Made by a program: the position numbers and the translations under genes
Notes under the pieces: generated by a model
The model's database searches: none
What the model saw: the letters and a program-made list of their open reading frames with translations, nothing else
What the model was told of the DNA's origin: nothing
Assembly: GCF_002878395.1 (NCBI RefSeq)
Contig: NC_061115.1
Location: forward strand, 218,653,386-218,717,385
Direction of reading: 5' to 3'
From: Capsicum annuum
Taxonomy: Eukaryota; Streptophyta; Magnoliopsida; Solanales; Solanaceae
DNA: 64,000 nt
Part shown: piece by piece, positions 50,758-61,504 of the stretch
How the letters are laid out: each line of letters begins with the position of its first letter
How positions within the stretch are numbered: the first letter of the stretch is position 1

Positions 50758-50945
50758 GGTAATTGTGAGGATTGATGATAATATGTAATGAGCTTAAATG
50801 AAAAAGTCGGGATTCATATAGCCAACTCAAACTTGTTTGGGATTGACGCATAGTTGTGGGGATTCATATAGCTGACTAAAACTCATTTGAAACTGAGGTA
50901 TAGTTGTTGTTGTATAGTAATCTTGAGCCATCTATGTGATCTTTG

Positions 50946-51215
50946 CAAATCATAGTTAGTCTTTAAGTTCAAAGAAACGGAGATAGTCGCTTCTCTGTGG
51001 CTTATAGGTTAGGGGTTCGAGTCGTGGATAGCTTTGCAAATCATAGTTAGTCTTAATTTCAAATAAACGGAGATAGTCGCCTCTTTGCGACTTATAGGTC
51101 AGAGGTTCGAGTCGTGGATAAACTGTGTACATCACACCCCTTAAGGCTGCGGCCCTTCCCTGGATCTTGGGTGGATACGGGATGCTTAGTGCATCGAGCT
51201 ATCCTTTTCTTTTTT
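50946..51215 (+). mobile_element. SINE with a duplicated head
   Basis: A ~90-bp piece ('gcaaatcatagttagtctt', 'aaacggagatagtcgc', 'ggttcgagtcgtggat') occurs twice in tandem (about 50946-51037 and 51038-51120). Only the second continues into the SINE body ('tgtgtacatcacaccccttaa', 'gcggcccttccctggat', 'gggatgcttagtgcatcgagc'). Confidence 0.7.
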
Positions 51216-52056
51216 AATTGTGGTAGGACTATATACGTACACAAGATTGAGGCATAGTTGAATTTGAGTCTTCTGTATATGCAGAAAATTCGTATAATCG
51301 ATCTCACCTAGTTCGGAATTCTGGCGTATTTGATTGAGAGTGATACTAGGGAATGATTCTGTTGGGTTTTGAGTTGACTTTTGTGTTGTGGCCAATGATA
51401 CCGATTTGCTGTTTTTTTATGATGGCTCCAGGTTGGACTCTTTGTCAGTATTGGGATTTATACTTTATTGATAATGATGACGTTTAATAACTATGGTCTG
51501 CTGCATGCTTTTGACTATGTGTCTGTTACTTCATTTACACTTGTGAATTGTGATGCTTGAAGGTATACGTTTTTCATTTCTTTTCTCATTTTCCGTAAAT
51601 CAAGATCCACAATCTAACGCTTTCGGGTTCTTCTTTTCTTGGCTATCGTACTGATATGAATTTGGCTGTCTGTATCGCCTTTTGTTGTGAAACGATTGGT
51701 TCTGTTTAACATAGTGTGAAAGATAGTTTTGCACTTTTTTCGTTTAAGTTTCAAATGTTGTCGATGAAGTGTTAGTGTGTCGCAATGTCTTTATAGTTGG
51801 TGTACAATTTTAGTATTTAGTAAATCCTTTAAAGCGTTGTTAGAGTCAGCGTTGGATTATAAGCATCAAATTAGTACTTGTTTGGTTAAGTACAGGATAT
51901 GGATTGTACGTCTGTTATTTTCTCGAAAAATCGCGATTTGCATCTATTTTGCTCCTGTAGACATAGTTGTTAATCTGGAAAACTAACACAATTCTCGTCA
52001 TTTCTGCACAGTGCGTGGTTTAGTCAACGAGACTAGTTGAAGAGTCGTTGAAACAA
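51216..52056 (+). other. Probable 5' UTR/intron of the TRM-like gene
   Basis: No convincing coding exon is visible. Just before the ATG, an open stretch in frame from 52024 reads 'STRLVEESLKQ' after a TAG at 52021-52023. A possible acceptor ('ctgcacag' at about 52012, or that TAG itself) would let an unseen upstream exon extend the protein N-terminus. Confidence 0.4.
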
Positions 52057-54013
52057 ATGGAAAAGAAGCAGCAGACAGTAAGTGTTATAGCAAGGCTGAT
52101 GGGCCTTGACGAGCTACCACCTCAGAAACACCTTCCTGTTAAGAGAAGGAGAATACTCTCCGAGAACTATCTCCAGAAAACGGCTTCTATAGGTTTGCGA
52201 GAGAAGAGTTCATTCTCTGTCGGCCTCTCCCGTGGACTGAAAACTCAGAAGCATCGAGTAGTTAAAGATGTATCGGCAGCCAAGTTGAAGATGCAGAAAT
52301 ATACTAATTCGAGTTTTACTTCAATAAAGGATTCCGAAGGTACCTCACAAAGTTTACTTTCAACCAAGCATTTGCGTACGGTTCACTCAGCTGTCGGTAA
52401 GCCAATAGGCAAGATGTCTGCTAGGACTACCGCTGAAGAGAATACATCGAGATCTCTTCAGACGCTTGAGAGCGGTACCCCTAAAGATGATGCTGGAGAA
52501 CGTTCTCTTCATCAGTCGAAGAAAGTAAACGTTCAGTTTGATCCAAACATAGACATGCCTCATCCATCGACAAGAATTATTGTAGTCAAACCTAGCTCTG
52601 GAAAGTATCGTAACACCAAAGATTACAACTCAAAACTCACATCAAGAGCAGAAAGCCTCAGTGACGCTATTCTGAAGGTCGAGGTTCTAAACCCGCTTTC
52701 GTCAAAATTATTTAGTACACAAAGAAAAGATGATACTTTAAATTCCTTTTCGAAGAAGTCTTTTTCCAAAGAATCCAAGAAGCAAAACATTGTAAGACCG
52801 AAGAGTAATGATCTCCAAGACATCGAAACAACTTGTAGAAGCCAGCGTCTTGGAGAAGTGCTTGTTTCAGATGACTTAGAAATGAGGCCTCAATTTCCGG
52901 ACTCCAAGCGTGATGCACATAATTTTTGCAGTTCATTCAGTGTGGACACTAAGATCTCCGGCTCATGCAATCCTCTTGGCATCAGTAGCAAGGATGGTTG
53001 GAAGGAGGACGAGTACATCAAGAAACCGCCAATTCCAAACCATTCTGCTGGTTCTAGGATAGCCTCTGGAAGTCCTGAAGGTATAATCGGCCATAAAACT
53101 TCTCAATATGGCTGGCATCTGAGGCAGAAAGTAGCTGTTACGGAGAAACATTCCATGTGTATGAACCAAAAGCAGAAGGCTAATGTGGAATATAGAGACG
53201 TGAACTCGAAGGAAACCTATCAGCATAGTCCAAATTCAGTTTTGGAGCTACCTTTCCAGGAAGAGAAACATTGTATCTCGGCATTCGACGGCTTATGTAG
53301 TAAGTAAACACAAACTTTTGTTAACTATTTTTTCAACATCTTTCGTCCAATCTCACTTTTACGCTTCTGAACTTGTAGGTGTAGCGCGGCAACTTCAGTA
53401 TCTTGAGACCAATTCCGATGAAACATATTCGGAAGGATCTGAAATGGATGTCTCAAGTGATGGAGAATCCGAAGGAAGATCTCCGGTTCGCCTTCAAGGT
53501 AGTGAAATCATATTGAAAAACTTCAAAACTGCAGACGGCAGGGACTTCTCTTACCTGGTTGATGTTTTAGATGCGGCCAGTTTGCACGGCATGAACCTAG
53601 GAATGTGTTTTGAGACATGGCATTCTTTAGAATCTCCTGTGAATCCCTCAGTGTTTGAAACGTTGGAGAAGAAATACGGGAAACAACTATATTGGCTAAA
53701 ATTGGAGAGGAAACTTCTGTTTGACCACATAAACTTTGGGCTAAGTGAGATTTTGCACTCATTTCGGGAGATCCACATCATGGAAAAATCTTTAAAGAGA
53801 AGGTGCAGTTCTGTAATGAGGAGAAGTGATATCGAAGAAGAGTTGTGGAGGATGCTGGTTAGTCACGAAAATTTAGTGCACAAGGACTTGTCTGGGAAGG
53901 CAATTGGAAATGAAACCAGATGGTTGCAGGTCGAGGAAGAAATAGGTAGCATATGCAGAGAAATAGAGGAATATTTGTTCGATGAGCTAGCTGCAGAATT
54001 AGCTTTGCATTGA
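52057..54013 (+). CDS. TRM-like protein (VARLMGLD motif + DUF4378), 2 exons, 625 aa
   Basis: Exons 52057-53299 and 53379-54013; the donor GTAAGT follows 'ttatgta' and the frame closes. The N-terminus has the conserved 'SVIARLMGLDELPPQ' motif (residues 9-23) and then 'RRRILSENYLQKTASIG'. The long middle is Ser/Lys-rich and low in structure. The C-terminal DUF4378 domain (about residues 460-620) has 'LVDVLDAASLHG', 'LFDHINFGLSEIL' and 'EEIGSICREIEEYLFDELAAELA'. Family knowledge: TON1-recruiting-motif (TRM)/LONGIFOLIA-type proteins bind microtubules or the TTP complex and affect cell shape. I cannot say which member this is. ATG 52057 is the first in-frame start after an upstream stop, but family members often start further upstream. 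Confidence 0.88.
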
Positions 54014-54841
54014 GAGCGTATAAAGTGGGATTTTCGGCCGCTAAGTTTTACTACTCTTTCTCCCTTCATGTTACTTGGAATAGATATAGATGAAAGTATA
54101 GCATGACACTATTTGTCCTTATATTCTTTCAAACACGGTGTGCAATTCTTTAAGGATCATTTTCTTTTTGTAGAATAGATACATGTAGAAAGGTTTGGTG
54201 TAAACAACCAAATATCAATACTATTGATATATTTTTGAAGTCAGAGAGCCAGAGTTTGAAAAGAAGCCATCGTGAGCTAGAGTTTGTGCTATAAATTCTT
54301 GCTTTCTATTTGCTATTTAAGTGCATGCATCTTTATATAATACTTTTAGGCATGTAACATCCAGAAGTAATGCTACAAGCCATTTTGCCCTTGTGACTAG
54401 TCCGTCGGAAACAGCCTCTCTACCCCCCGAGGTAGTGTAAGGTCTGCGTATACTCAACCCTCTCAGACCCCACTACCCAACTTATGGGATTACACTGTGT
54501 ATGCGTTGTTGTTGGTGCATTCAATGGCGTCGTTGAATCTGAAATGTTGAATTTTAGTTCAGGTACCGAGCCTTTATATTTCATTTTGAGTATAAGATTT
54601 TGGAAGTTCTTTCCTGTAATTTAGAAATCTTTGCATACGCAATTGGTGTTTCATGATGTGTGATGGCAAAATGAAACTTCAAGTTGGATACACCTTTTTG
54701 TACTTAGTAAAAAGATATCTGATATAGATCGTAACATAACAAACACACATTTAACCATTCAATTACATGCGTCGAAGTAGGAAATATAAAGATTCAGAAA
54801 TATAGAAAACATGTTGAATTAATATCTAGAGGGCGTGCTGT
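54014..54841. other. Convergent 3' flanks of TRM-like and dirigent genes
   Basis: It contains 3' UTR sequence of both genes. An RTE LINE tail lies at 54400-54520 (+): 'gtcggaaacagcctctctacc', 'aggtctgcgtatactcaacc', 'gggattacactgtgtatg', TTG units. Nothing else was recognised. Confidence 0.6.
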
Positions 54842-56014
54842 TTAAGGGGTGATGTAGACGGTAAAGTGTGTAATTGTCTCCAGTCCATCAGTTGTATGTT
54901 GGTCGACATGAGGAAGAGTTTCGATGGTGGCAAATCCTTTAACGTTCTCATACTTGCCAGTCCCTCCAATGATGGCAATGTGAGAAATTGGTGTGGCTGT
55001 CCGGTGAACTCCGAAGAAACTAATAGTGTCATCAATTTCGTGATTGTGTTCTCCATGGAAAAGTGTTGTCAAGGCTAAAGTGTGGCTGGTGCCATCAGAA
55101 GAGCTTGTCAGGTAAAATCCTTGTGCCCTGCCGAGAACAGCTGATCCCAGTTCGTGTCCCTCGGTGATTTCATTATCAACGACAGTAATAGAGCCAAACA
55201 TGAGCTGCTGAAGCGATAAGCCAGCAGGAAGCTGTCCGGCTGTTACAAAAGGTTGGTTGTCATCACCGTTAACTATATTGTTGTTTCCGCTGTTTTGCAG
55301 GATAGTGTTAGCTTGTTGCTGACCGTTAAGGCCTGCAAGAAATGGATAGTTGTTGTTGTTGACGAAGTTGTTAATGTTGTTCAAAGAAACTCCACCATTG
55401 ATTGGAAAGATTTGATTGTTGAGCTTGGAGAAAGGCAGATTGTTGGCATCGGAAGTAGCTACGATTCCAGTGACCACTCTTCCCGAAGGATGTGTACCGC
55501 CAAGGATGTCATGCATGAAAAAGGAGAACGTGGGGTGCTCAAGGATGGGACTTGCTACTGTGGCACCTGAGCTAGCAGCTGCTGCAGCCCCACCCGGGGC
55601 TGCAGTAGCCACTCCCGGTGTTTTGGTAATAGGGGTAGTTACTGGTGCTGGATCAGCGACGGGGGCTGCCCCAGTATCAGGTAAGTCAGCAGGAGGAGCA
55701 ACTGACACAGCCGGGGCAATGACAGGCGTTGAATCTGGTTCAGGTTCAGCTGGTAAATCTGCTGGAGGAGCCACCGTGTCCGCGGGAATGGAAGGATCTG
55801 CTACTGGCGCCACGTCAGAATCAGGAGCGGTGACAGTAACCGGGGCAACCACAGGAGCCACAACAGGTTCATCTGTTTCCGGTGACGCATCGGCCACTTG
55901 GCTCACTTCATCAAGGATTCTTGCTGAACTGGCACAGCCAAAGGCAAGGACTAGCAGCAAAATGCAGAACATGGCTCGGATTGTTTTAGAGGTGAGTTTG
56001 TTAACTTTCGCCAT
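54842..56014 (-). CDS. Dirigent protein with long Pro/Ala-rich stalk, ESB1/DIR10-like, 390 aa
   Basis: A single-exon gene. An N-terminal hydrophobic signal peptide (about residues 12-30, 'CILLLVLAFGCASSA') is followed by a Val/Ala/Pro/Asp-rich low-complexity stalk (about 40-150). The dirigent domain (about 155-390) opens with 'PTFSFFMHDILGG', carries an Asn-rich insert ('FVNNNNYPFL' region) and ends 'HIAIIGGTGKYENVKGFATIE…VYITP'. Dirigent proteins steer coupling of phenoxy radicals in the apoplast. Members with this stalk-plus-Asn-rich layout include Arabidopsis ESB1/DIR10, needed for lignin of the Casparian strip. That assignment is by architecture, so function here is inferred. A second dirigent gene lies 1.1 kb upstream in the same direction. 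Confidence 0.92.
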   Translation of the reverse strand: MAKVNKLTSKTIRAMFCILLLVLAFGCASSARILDEVSQVADASPETDEPVVAPVVAPVTVTAPDSDVAPVADPSIPADTVAPPADLPAEPEPDSTPVIAPAVSVAPPADLPDTGAAPVADPAPVTTPITKTPGVATAAPGGAAAAASSGATVASPILEHPTFSFFMHDILGGTHPSGRVVTGIVATSDANNLPFSKLNNQIFPINGGVSLNNINNFVNNNNYPFLAGLNGQQQANTILQNSGNNNIVNGDDNQPFVTAGQLPAGLSLQQLMFGSITVVDNEITEGHELGSAVLGRAQGFYLTSSSDGTSHTLALTTLFHGEHNHEIDDTISFFGVHRTATPISHIAIIGGTGKYENVKGFATIETLPHVDQHTTDGLETITHFTVYITP

Positions 56015-56109
56015 CTTTTCTTGAAAACAGTGCTACGATAAGATATTAGAAGAAACAAATGAAGTAGAGTCGATTCTCAATTGATGATGAAAGACTGGTG
56101 TCTCAATGG

Positions 56110-56118
56110 TTATATATA
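56110..56118 (-). promoter_or_regulatory. TATA box of the stalked dirigent gene
   Basis: On the minus strand 'ctatatata' lies about 100 bp upstream of the ATG at 56014, giving a leader of roughly 65-70 nt. Confidence 0.65.
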
Positions 56119-56412
56119 GTTTTGTTACATCCTAATAATAAGTGGAGTTGCTAAGGTGGTTTTGGTAAGGACTAATAAGATACCCTTTGCAGAATACCAA
56201 ATCCAAAATGGACATTAGGTTCGGTTGAACCACTCCGAAAACTTTTTTCTGATTTTATCTAGACAGTTATGTTACCAAATATTTTTAGGAGTAAATCGTA
56301 TCGATGTTCATATACTAGGGACTTCACAGAAACTTCCATCTTTTCAACATCTACAGTTGGAGTTGCCATAGTCTCGTTCTTCCTGTATTTCCGAGCTTTA
56401 GGAAAAAACATA

Positions 56413-56659
56413 CTTCCTCCATTTCAATGTGTTTGTCTTACTTTCCTTTTTAGTCCGTTCCAAAAAGAACGTCTCTTTCCTTTTTTGACAACTCTTTAAT
56501 TCTAACTTTCCGCATGACATGTTTAAGACCATAAGATTAACGGACATTTTGGTACATTCTACATATATTTCGTTTGTGACGACATGATTCAAAAGTCTTT
56601 TTTATTTTGTTAAATTCCGTGTCAAGTCAAACCAGACAAACAAATTGAAACGGAGGGAG
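56413..56659. mobile_element. Complete Stowaway-type MITE between the dirigent genes
   Basis: The 247-bp element has ends CTTCCTCCATTTCAAT and ATTGAAACGGAGGGAG (inverted) and is flanked by TA at 56411-56412 and 56660-56661. It sits in the upstream region of the stalked dirigent gene, ~300-550 bp before its TATA box. Confidence 0.85.
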
Positions 56660-56661
56660 TA

Positions 56662-57145
56662 ATTCTAGCGGCCGAGTCCAACTTAAGTTTCCTCATAGAT
56701 GATAAAATATAGAAATTGCAGTAAATCTCGTTGAAGGCAGAAAAATTCCGTGTTATCGCACAATTCCGGAAAAAATGAGTTCCTAAACTCCGGAATTCTC
56801 CATAGGTTTCCTGTACCCGATACTTAGCGTACATCTTCAAGAATCCTCAAAATATGTATAATCTATTCGTCTTCCAACATTATTTGATTTTCTTTTTTTC
56901 AACGTCTTTGCAGCTTATTCTGTGCTCCTTAACTGGTAACATCTGTTAACTGTTAACGTTATGAATTTAGTCAGTCGATTTAACAATATTATGTGTCCCT
57001 ACTGAAGATCTGTGCTGTTTATGTAACATCTCCCTTTGTATCGAAACGAACGAAACGAACCAAAAGTTCCGAAAAAAAAAAAAAAGTAGTATGCAAGATA
57101 AAAGTGATAGGAAAAATTGTAATCCTTCAATATATGTTGAATAAT
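56662..57145. other. Spacer between dirigent genes
   Basis: No gene. It probably holds the 3' UTR of the upstream dirigent gene (57146-57832) near 57060-57145 and distal promoter of the downstream one. Confidence 0.4.
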
Positions 57146-57832
57146 TTAACCAAGATAAACATTGAATGAAAGAATCTTGTATGGTCCTTCACTTTTATTA
57201 GATATTACATTGATAATCTTGACAGTAGCGTAGCCGTTTGCATCGTGATACTTTCCGGTACCACCAATAACTGCTATATGTGATTCAAAAACATCGCCCC
57301 TATGTACTCCGAAAAGCCTTAGACTATCCTCGTACTCGTTACCAAGAAAACTAGCAGTCATCGCCATCATGTGACTGCTACCGTCTTCTGAACTGTCTAC
57401 ATATACTCCTTTTGCTTTTCCCATCAAAGATGAACCGTAAATGGAACCTTCATATATGTCCTCATCGATTGCTGTCACTGTCGTTAGCTGTAGTTCTTCA
57501 AGTGTGGTTATAGCCGGGAATGTCATGCTGATCATTCCGCTCATTCCGACACTTGGATTTGTGTTAGTCAACGGAATGCCTCCTACCGGAGGGAAATACC
57601 CTTGATGATGACTGTTTACTCTCGTCGATGCAGGTCTTGATGAAGGATTTTTATGGCTAAGAACATCGAACATGTAAAACGACATCTCATGACGCGCATG
57701 ATTATGATGACGGTTCGTCGAGGACGGGTTGTTGTTCAGAGTTCTAGCTGAAAATGATTGATTGATCAATGTCAAGAAGAAGAACAAGAACCAAGAAATG
57801 ACTAGTTTGGAAGGAGACTTTAGCTTTAACAT
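57146..57832 (-). CDS. Dirigent protein, 228 aa
   Basis: Single exon. The start is set at ATG 57832 (MLKLKSPSKL). The open frame extends 11 codons further but from a TTG, not an ATG, and the TATA-like box at about 57882-57894 leaves no room for an earlier start. A hydrophobic signal peptide (about residues 9-31, 'VISWFLFFFLTLINQSFSA') is followed by a His/Asn-rich linker (about 32-50). The dirigent domain then has 'MSFYMFDVLSHKNPS', 'LMGKAKGVYVDSSEDGSSH' and 'HIAVIGGTGKYHDANGYATV'. It lacks the Pro/Ala stalk of its neighbour, so it is a shorter class of apoplastic dirigent protein. Substrate and partner unknown. Confidence 0.92.
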   Translation of the reverse strand: MLKLKSPSKLVISWFLFFFLTLINQSFSARTLNNNPSSTNRHHNHARHEMSFYMFDVLSHKNPSSRPASTRVNSHHQGYFPPVGGIPLTNTNPSVGMSGMISMTFPAITTLEELQLTTVTAIDEDIYEGSIYGSSLMGKAKGVYVDSSEDGSSHMMAMTASFLGNEYEDSLRLFGVHRGDVFESHIAVIGGTGKYHDANGYATVKIINVISNKSEGPYKILSFNVYLG

Positions 57833-57881
57833 CTTGATTGTTTTGTTGAAGACTTTGTGAACCAAGTTAAAAAGGGGAATT

Positions 57882-57894
57882 CTATAATATATTT
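57882..57894 (-). promoter_or_regulatory. TATA-like box of the short dirigent gene
   Basis: On the minus strand 'aatatattataga' lies ~50 bp upstream of ATG 57832, allowing only a very short leader. Confidence 0.5.
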
Positions 57895-57944
57895 TTTCTC
57901 AAAAAAGTGGAGTAGTTGATGTATTAATGTAGTAGTTAACTTTT

Positions 57945-57988
57945 TGGGTGGGGTGGGGGTGGGGTGGGGGTGGGGATTTGGGGGGGGT
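57945..57988 (+). promoter_or_regulatory. G-rich tract upstream of the short dirigent gene
   Basis: Repeated (GGGGT)n/(GGGGGT)n runs on the plus strand, i.e. the template strand of the minus-strand gene, ~115-155 bp before its ATG. Several runs of at least four G fit G-quadruplex potential. Function not known. Confidence 0.5.
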
Positions 57989-58905
57989 TCATGCTATGTT
58001 GACTTGATAACTTGTCCAACATTGTCCTAATATCGTGGCAACGTAGAGCTAAGTGGTCATATTGGATCCTTGGGAACCATCACAAGTACGGGCGGCCTAT
58101 ATATATTTGAACGACATTGTCGTGTCGTCCAGCGGAACCTAGAAAAAGGTGACTCGTGCAGACATCTGACTCTTTTTCAATAGAAAAGAATAGCCAAATC
58201 AACCCAGTTGGCTGGTCAATCTCAGAGATCTTATCGGCCGGTAAATCGGAAACGGACAACCATGGTTCCGGCCTTACCAACATCAGAGCTGTACTAAACA
58301 ATGAACCCGCGAAACCAACTTTCTTTTATGACAAAATAAACCAAGCTTAAGCGGTCCCGACATTTTGTTGATATTGATTGAGTTGGAGGAACTTTCGCTA
58401 ACTGAATCCAGTGTTCATTTTTACTTTGTCATATTTGAACTTGACACGCCTATTAAAAAAATGACGATTCATGGGCGGAGCCACCTATATCAAAGGGTGA
58501 TCAGATGCACGTCCTTCGTCGGAAAATTATGTTGTGTATATAGGCTAAATATTTGTTATTATGAGTGTATATTTAATTTTATACATTCTTAACGCAACTA
58601 AGGAGAAAATTTGCACTCTTCGTCAAATTTTTGATTCAGCCATTGCAATGATTGATATGGTTATTTTACCACTCTATCGTTATTAATTGATGCATAAAAT
58701 TAAGTCTTGAAAAGTGATTCGGAGAATAAATAATTAATGCTATAAGGGTAAACACGGAAAAAAAATAATTGTCCTTTTTTGATATGTTAAAAATAACACG
58801 TAAAAATAAAATTTTATTTTAAAAATAAATGACAAATAATAATGAACGGAGGGAGTAGTTATGTTAGTTGATGACCAATCAAGAAAGTATGCACAAACAA
58901 AAATA
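57989..58905. other. Upstream DNA of the dirigent cluster, no gene recognised
   Basis: Open frames at 58156-58350 and 58365-58592 show no domain. 'catgggcggagccacct' near 58470 is a one-ended ggcggag MITE terminus and 'aacggagggagtag' near 58844 is a lone Stowaway end. Confidence 0.45.
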
Positions 58906-58911
58906 CAGTAA

Positions 58912-59855
58912 ATACATAATTACCCCTGATGTTGTCCGAAATTTTCAAAAAGATACTTAAACTTTAACTTCGATCTATTACCCCACGATTCTTCTTTATT
59001 CCGTTTCAAATACACCATTTTGGACCTTTGCGTGTATACACGCGCCACTGGCGCATGAAAGGGCTCAAACTTGACTTTTTTGACCAATAAAAAGTTGTCA
59101 CATGTAAATAATTAATATATAATTTATATTCTTTTTTCTAAAAGGGAAAAAAATAATATTTATTTATTTATTTAAATTACCTAGTATTCCCCTCTCTCCC
59201 CCGAACCCACTCTTTCTTCTTCAACACCTTCAACATCATTAAAGTTTCATTGAAGTTTTTTTTTTTAAAAAAAAATATCATTAAAACTCCATCAAAGCTG
59301 AACATAATATCTTCTTCAACACCATTAAAGCTCCATTGAAACTTTTTTTTTTAAAAAAAAAATATCTTTAAACATTAAAGCTCCATTAAAGCTCATTTAA
59401 CTATCTTTAAAATTCAATTCAATCATTTAACTATCCTTGAAACTCAATTCAATCATAAAACAATTTTTTGAATTGATTTGAAAAAGAAAAAATGGACAAG
59501 AAGAGAGATTTTGACGAAGTGGAGGGGTTAGGGGGAGATGCTGACAGGGTGGGGGTGTTGAACGGAAGGTGGGGGTGGAGGGGAGTTGGGGGAAGTGGGG
59601 GTGGGGTGGGTGATAAATTAAATAAAAAGGAAAGATTTATTAAAAAAATAAATACAAAATTAAATATATTTAGCACATGACAGCACCTGATTGATGCGTG
59701 TGTTCGCTCTCTTTGTTGTGACTGAGATTCAGCGAAAAACAGTGTATTTAAAACGAATTAAATAAGAATCATGGGGTAATAGGTCAAATTTAAAGTTTAG
59801 GTGTCTTTTTTAAAAATCTCGATCAATATCAAGAGGTAATTATGTATTTACTCAA
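58912..59855. mobile_element. ~945-bp non-autonomous element with ~80-bp terminal inverted repeats
   Basis: The left end 'taaatacataattacccctga' with 'cttaaactttaacttcgatctattacccca' is mirrored at the right by 'ggggtaataggtcaaatttaaagtttaggtg' and 'gaggtaattatgtattta'. The interior has a direct duplication ('attaaagctccattgaaac' with T/A runs at about 59240-59375) and a G-rich/purine stretch at 59510-59625. A 62-codon frame here is low-complexity. No transposase. Confidence 0.8.
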
Positions 59856-60169
59856 AAAAATATTATACCTTCGTTTTAATTGGTTTGATTTTTACTTGGT
59901 ACAGAACTTAAAAAATAAAGAAACTTTTGAATTTAATGATTTTAGTTAAAGATATGTAGAATGTATCAATATGTCTTTTAATTTTATGATTTAAATATGT
60001 GACATGAAAAATTAAAATTAAAAAATTGTAAAAAAGAAAAGAGCATGATCGAACTGTAGTTGAGCCAAATCTACTTAGGAAAGGAGTTCAGTATTTAAAG
60101 AATAAATAGTAAAACAAATGTCTGATAAATCTATACGTACTAAGGATGATTGCAAAATAATATTGCTTT

Positions 60170-60203
<34 letters not shown>

Positions 60204-60684
60204 CTCTTTTATAATAACTGTCGTGTCCAAGTCAATTTTCACGCAACTCAATATAGCTGCCACCTCGGATCAACTAGGTAACTCTGTCTAGCCTTTACAA
60301 AATTTTATTCTTTTGTTTTTTTAATACATGTGGTGTTTGGGTTAAACTTTCACTTACCTTAATTAAATTTACGATATACCTGCCACCTTCCATACGAGGT
60401 AATTCTGTCTACCAAGGCTAAAATACGTGAAACTTTTATTATTCCTCATCAAACAAATTCTCAAAAATCATTCAGTAGCAAAATCAAATTGTATGTTTTT
60501 TCCTACCCTTTAAGTTGTAAATTTTGATTATTCTAACTGTATATGTATATTTTACAAGTTAATTATGGGTTTCTAATGGATTAAGATTGTGATTAAATGT
60601 GTTATGTGTTTAAAAAAAATCACTAAATAAGTACAAATACTAGATTTTTGAACTCTCTAAATTAGATGAAGGCATATAGAATAG
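59856..60684. other. AT-rich spacer with repeat remnants
   Basis: 59865-60060 resembles half of a Stowaway-like element ('taccttcgttttaattggtttg'). A (TA)n run spans about 60173-60201. At 60225-60300 and 60370-60430, 'gtaactctgtctagcc' and 'gaggtaattctgtctaccaaggct' are inverted SINE scraps. No gene. Confidence 0.5.
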
Positions 60685-60890
60685 GTAAACGTGTCCTTTA
60701 ACCTGGCTTTAGCTGACATGCATGCCGTTCAACTTTGGGTGTGCACAAGTAGATACTTAAACTTGTATCATATGGTACGTGGCGTCCTTTGTTGCGATTT
60801 GCATGATACGCCACGTAGGACGTGCGTTTCAACTTGTCCGAGTGTCGTTGGATGGCATAGATGCCAGTTGACGCCTAGTTAAAAGGGGTT
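60685..60890. mobile_element. MITE fragment
   Basis: 'gtaaacgtgtcctttaacctgg', 'gtgtgcacaagtagatacttaaacttgtat', 'acgtggcgtcctttgttgcg' and 'gcatgatacgccacgtagga' give an internal inverted repeat (acgtggcgt…acgccacgt). It looks like a truncated member of a larger family. Confidence 0.5.
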
Positions 60891-61261
60891 GTGGTAGACT
60901 TCCAAACTTGTAGCCATAAAGTTCAAATCTTGAATCTGCCTGTCGTTATAATAGCTGATCTTGGTTTATGATTTTTGAAGCTTAACATGTATAGCATTTT
61001 ATGTAGTCCAAAGTTGTAGTTGTAGCCTTGTCCAAACATGTTGTTTTTCATGGAATACTTGGTATAGTAGTTTGTAAAAATGAATGTATATAGTCATTCC
61101 CACCAAAGGTCGTGGTGGAGCGATAAGTACTTCGAGTTGATTACTCAGATGGTCACTCAACTAATAGTTTATTTCTCATAAAGTCACTTTCTTTGCTGAA
61201 GTCGAGAAGAAAGAAGATTTTCTAAGTTAATAACTAGTAGTTGTGTGACCATTCGAGAAAT

Positions 61262-61412
61262 CAATCCTAAGTACTTCTTGTCTTCTAATCCCAGAAGTTT
61301 CGGGTTAGAGCCCTAGATATGGAGTCCCCTTTGTGGGGAACACTTACTTCCTCACGCGATTTCGGATTAGGCAGGCCCCAAAGTGGGGCACTAGACATCG
61401 AGTGGGAAACCA
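61262..61412 (+). mobile_element. tRNA-derived SINE fragment
   Basis: B-box-like 'agtttcgggttagagccc', then 'gagtcccctttgtgggga', 'gcgatttcggattaggc' and 'gtgggaaacc' plus A-rich tail. Same family as 1340-1459 and 21745-21930. Confidence 0.65.
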
Positions 61413-61504
61413 ATGAAAAAAAGAATGTGTATAGGGCTGCCTTATCTTGGTACTTGATGTATACCCCTTGATGTATGTAAACAGATGAGTAATTCGATAG
61501 GAAA

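Noticed and set aside
55416..56024. 202-codon plus-strand open frame opposite the dirigent gene
   Set aside because: It is the antisense of the GC-rich Pro/Ala stalk and reads as Gly/Ala/Ser low complexity. The minus-strand frame has a signal peptide and a recognisable domain.
57833..57865. Eleven extra N-terminal codons for the short dirigent protein
   Set aside because: They begin with TTG rather than ATG and fall at the likely transcription start.
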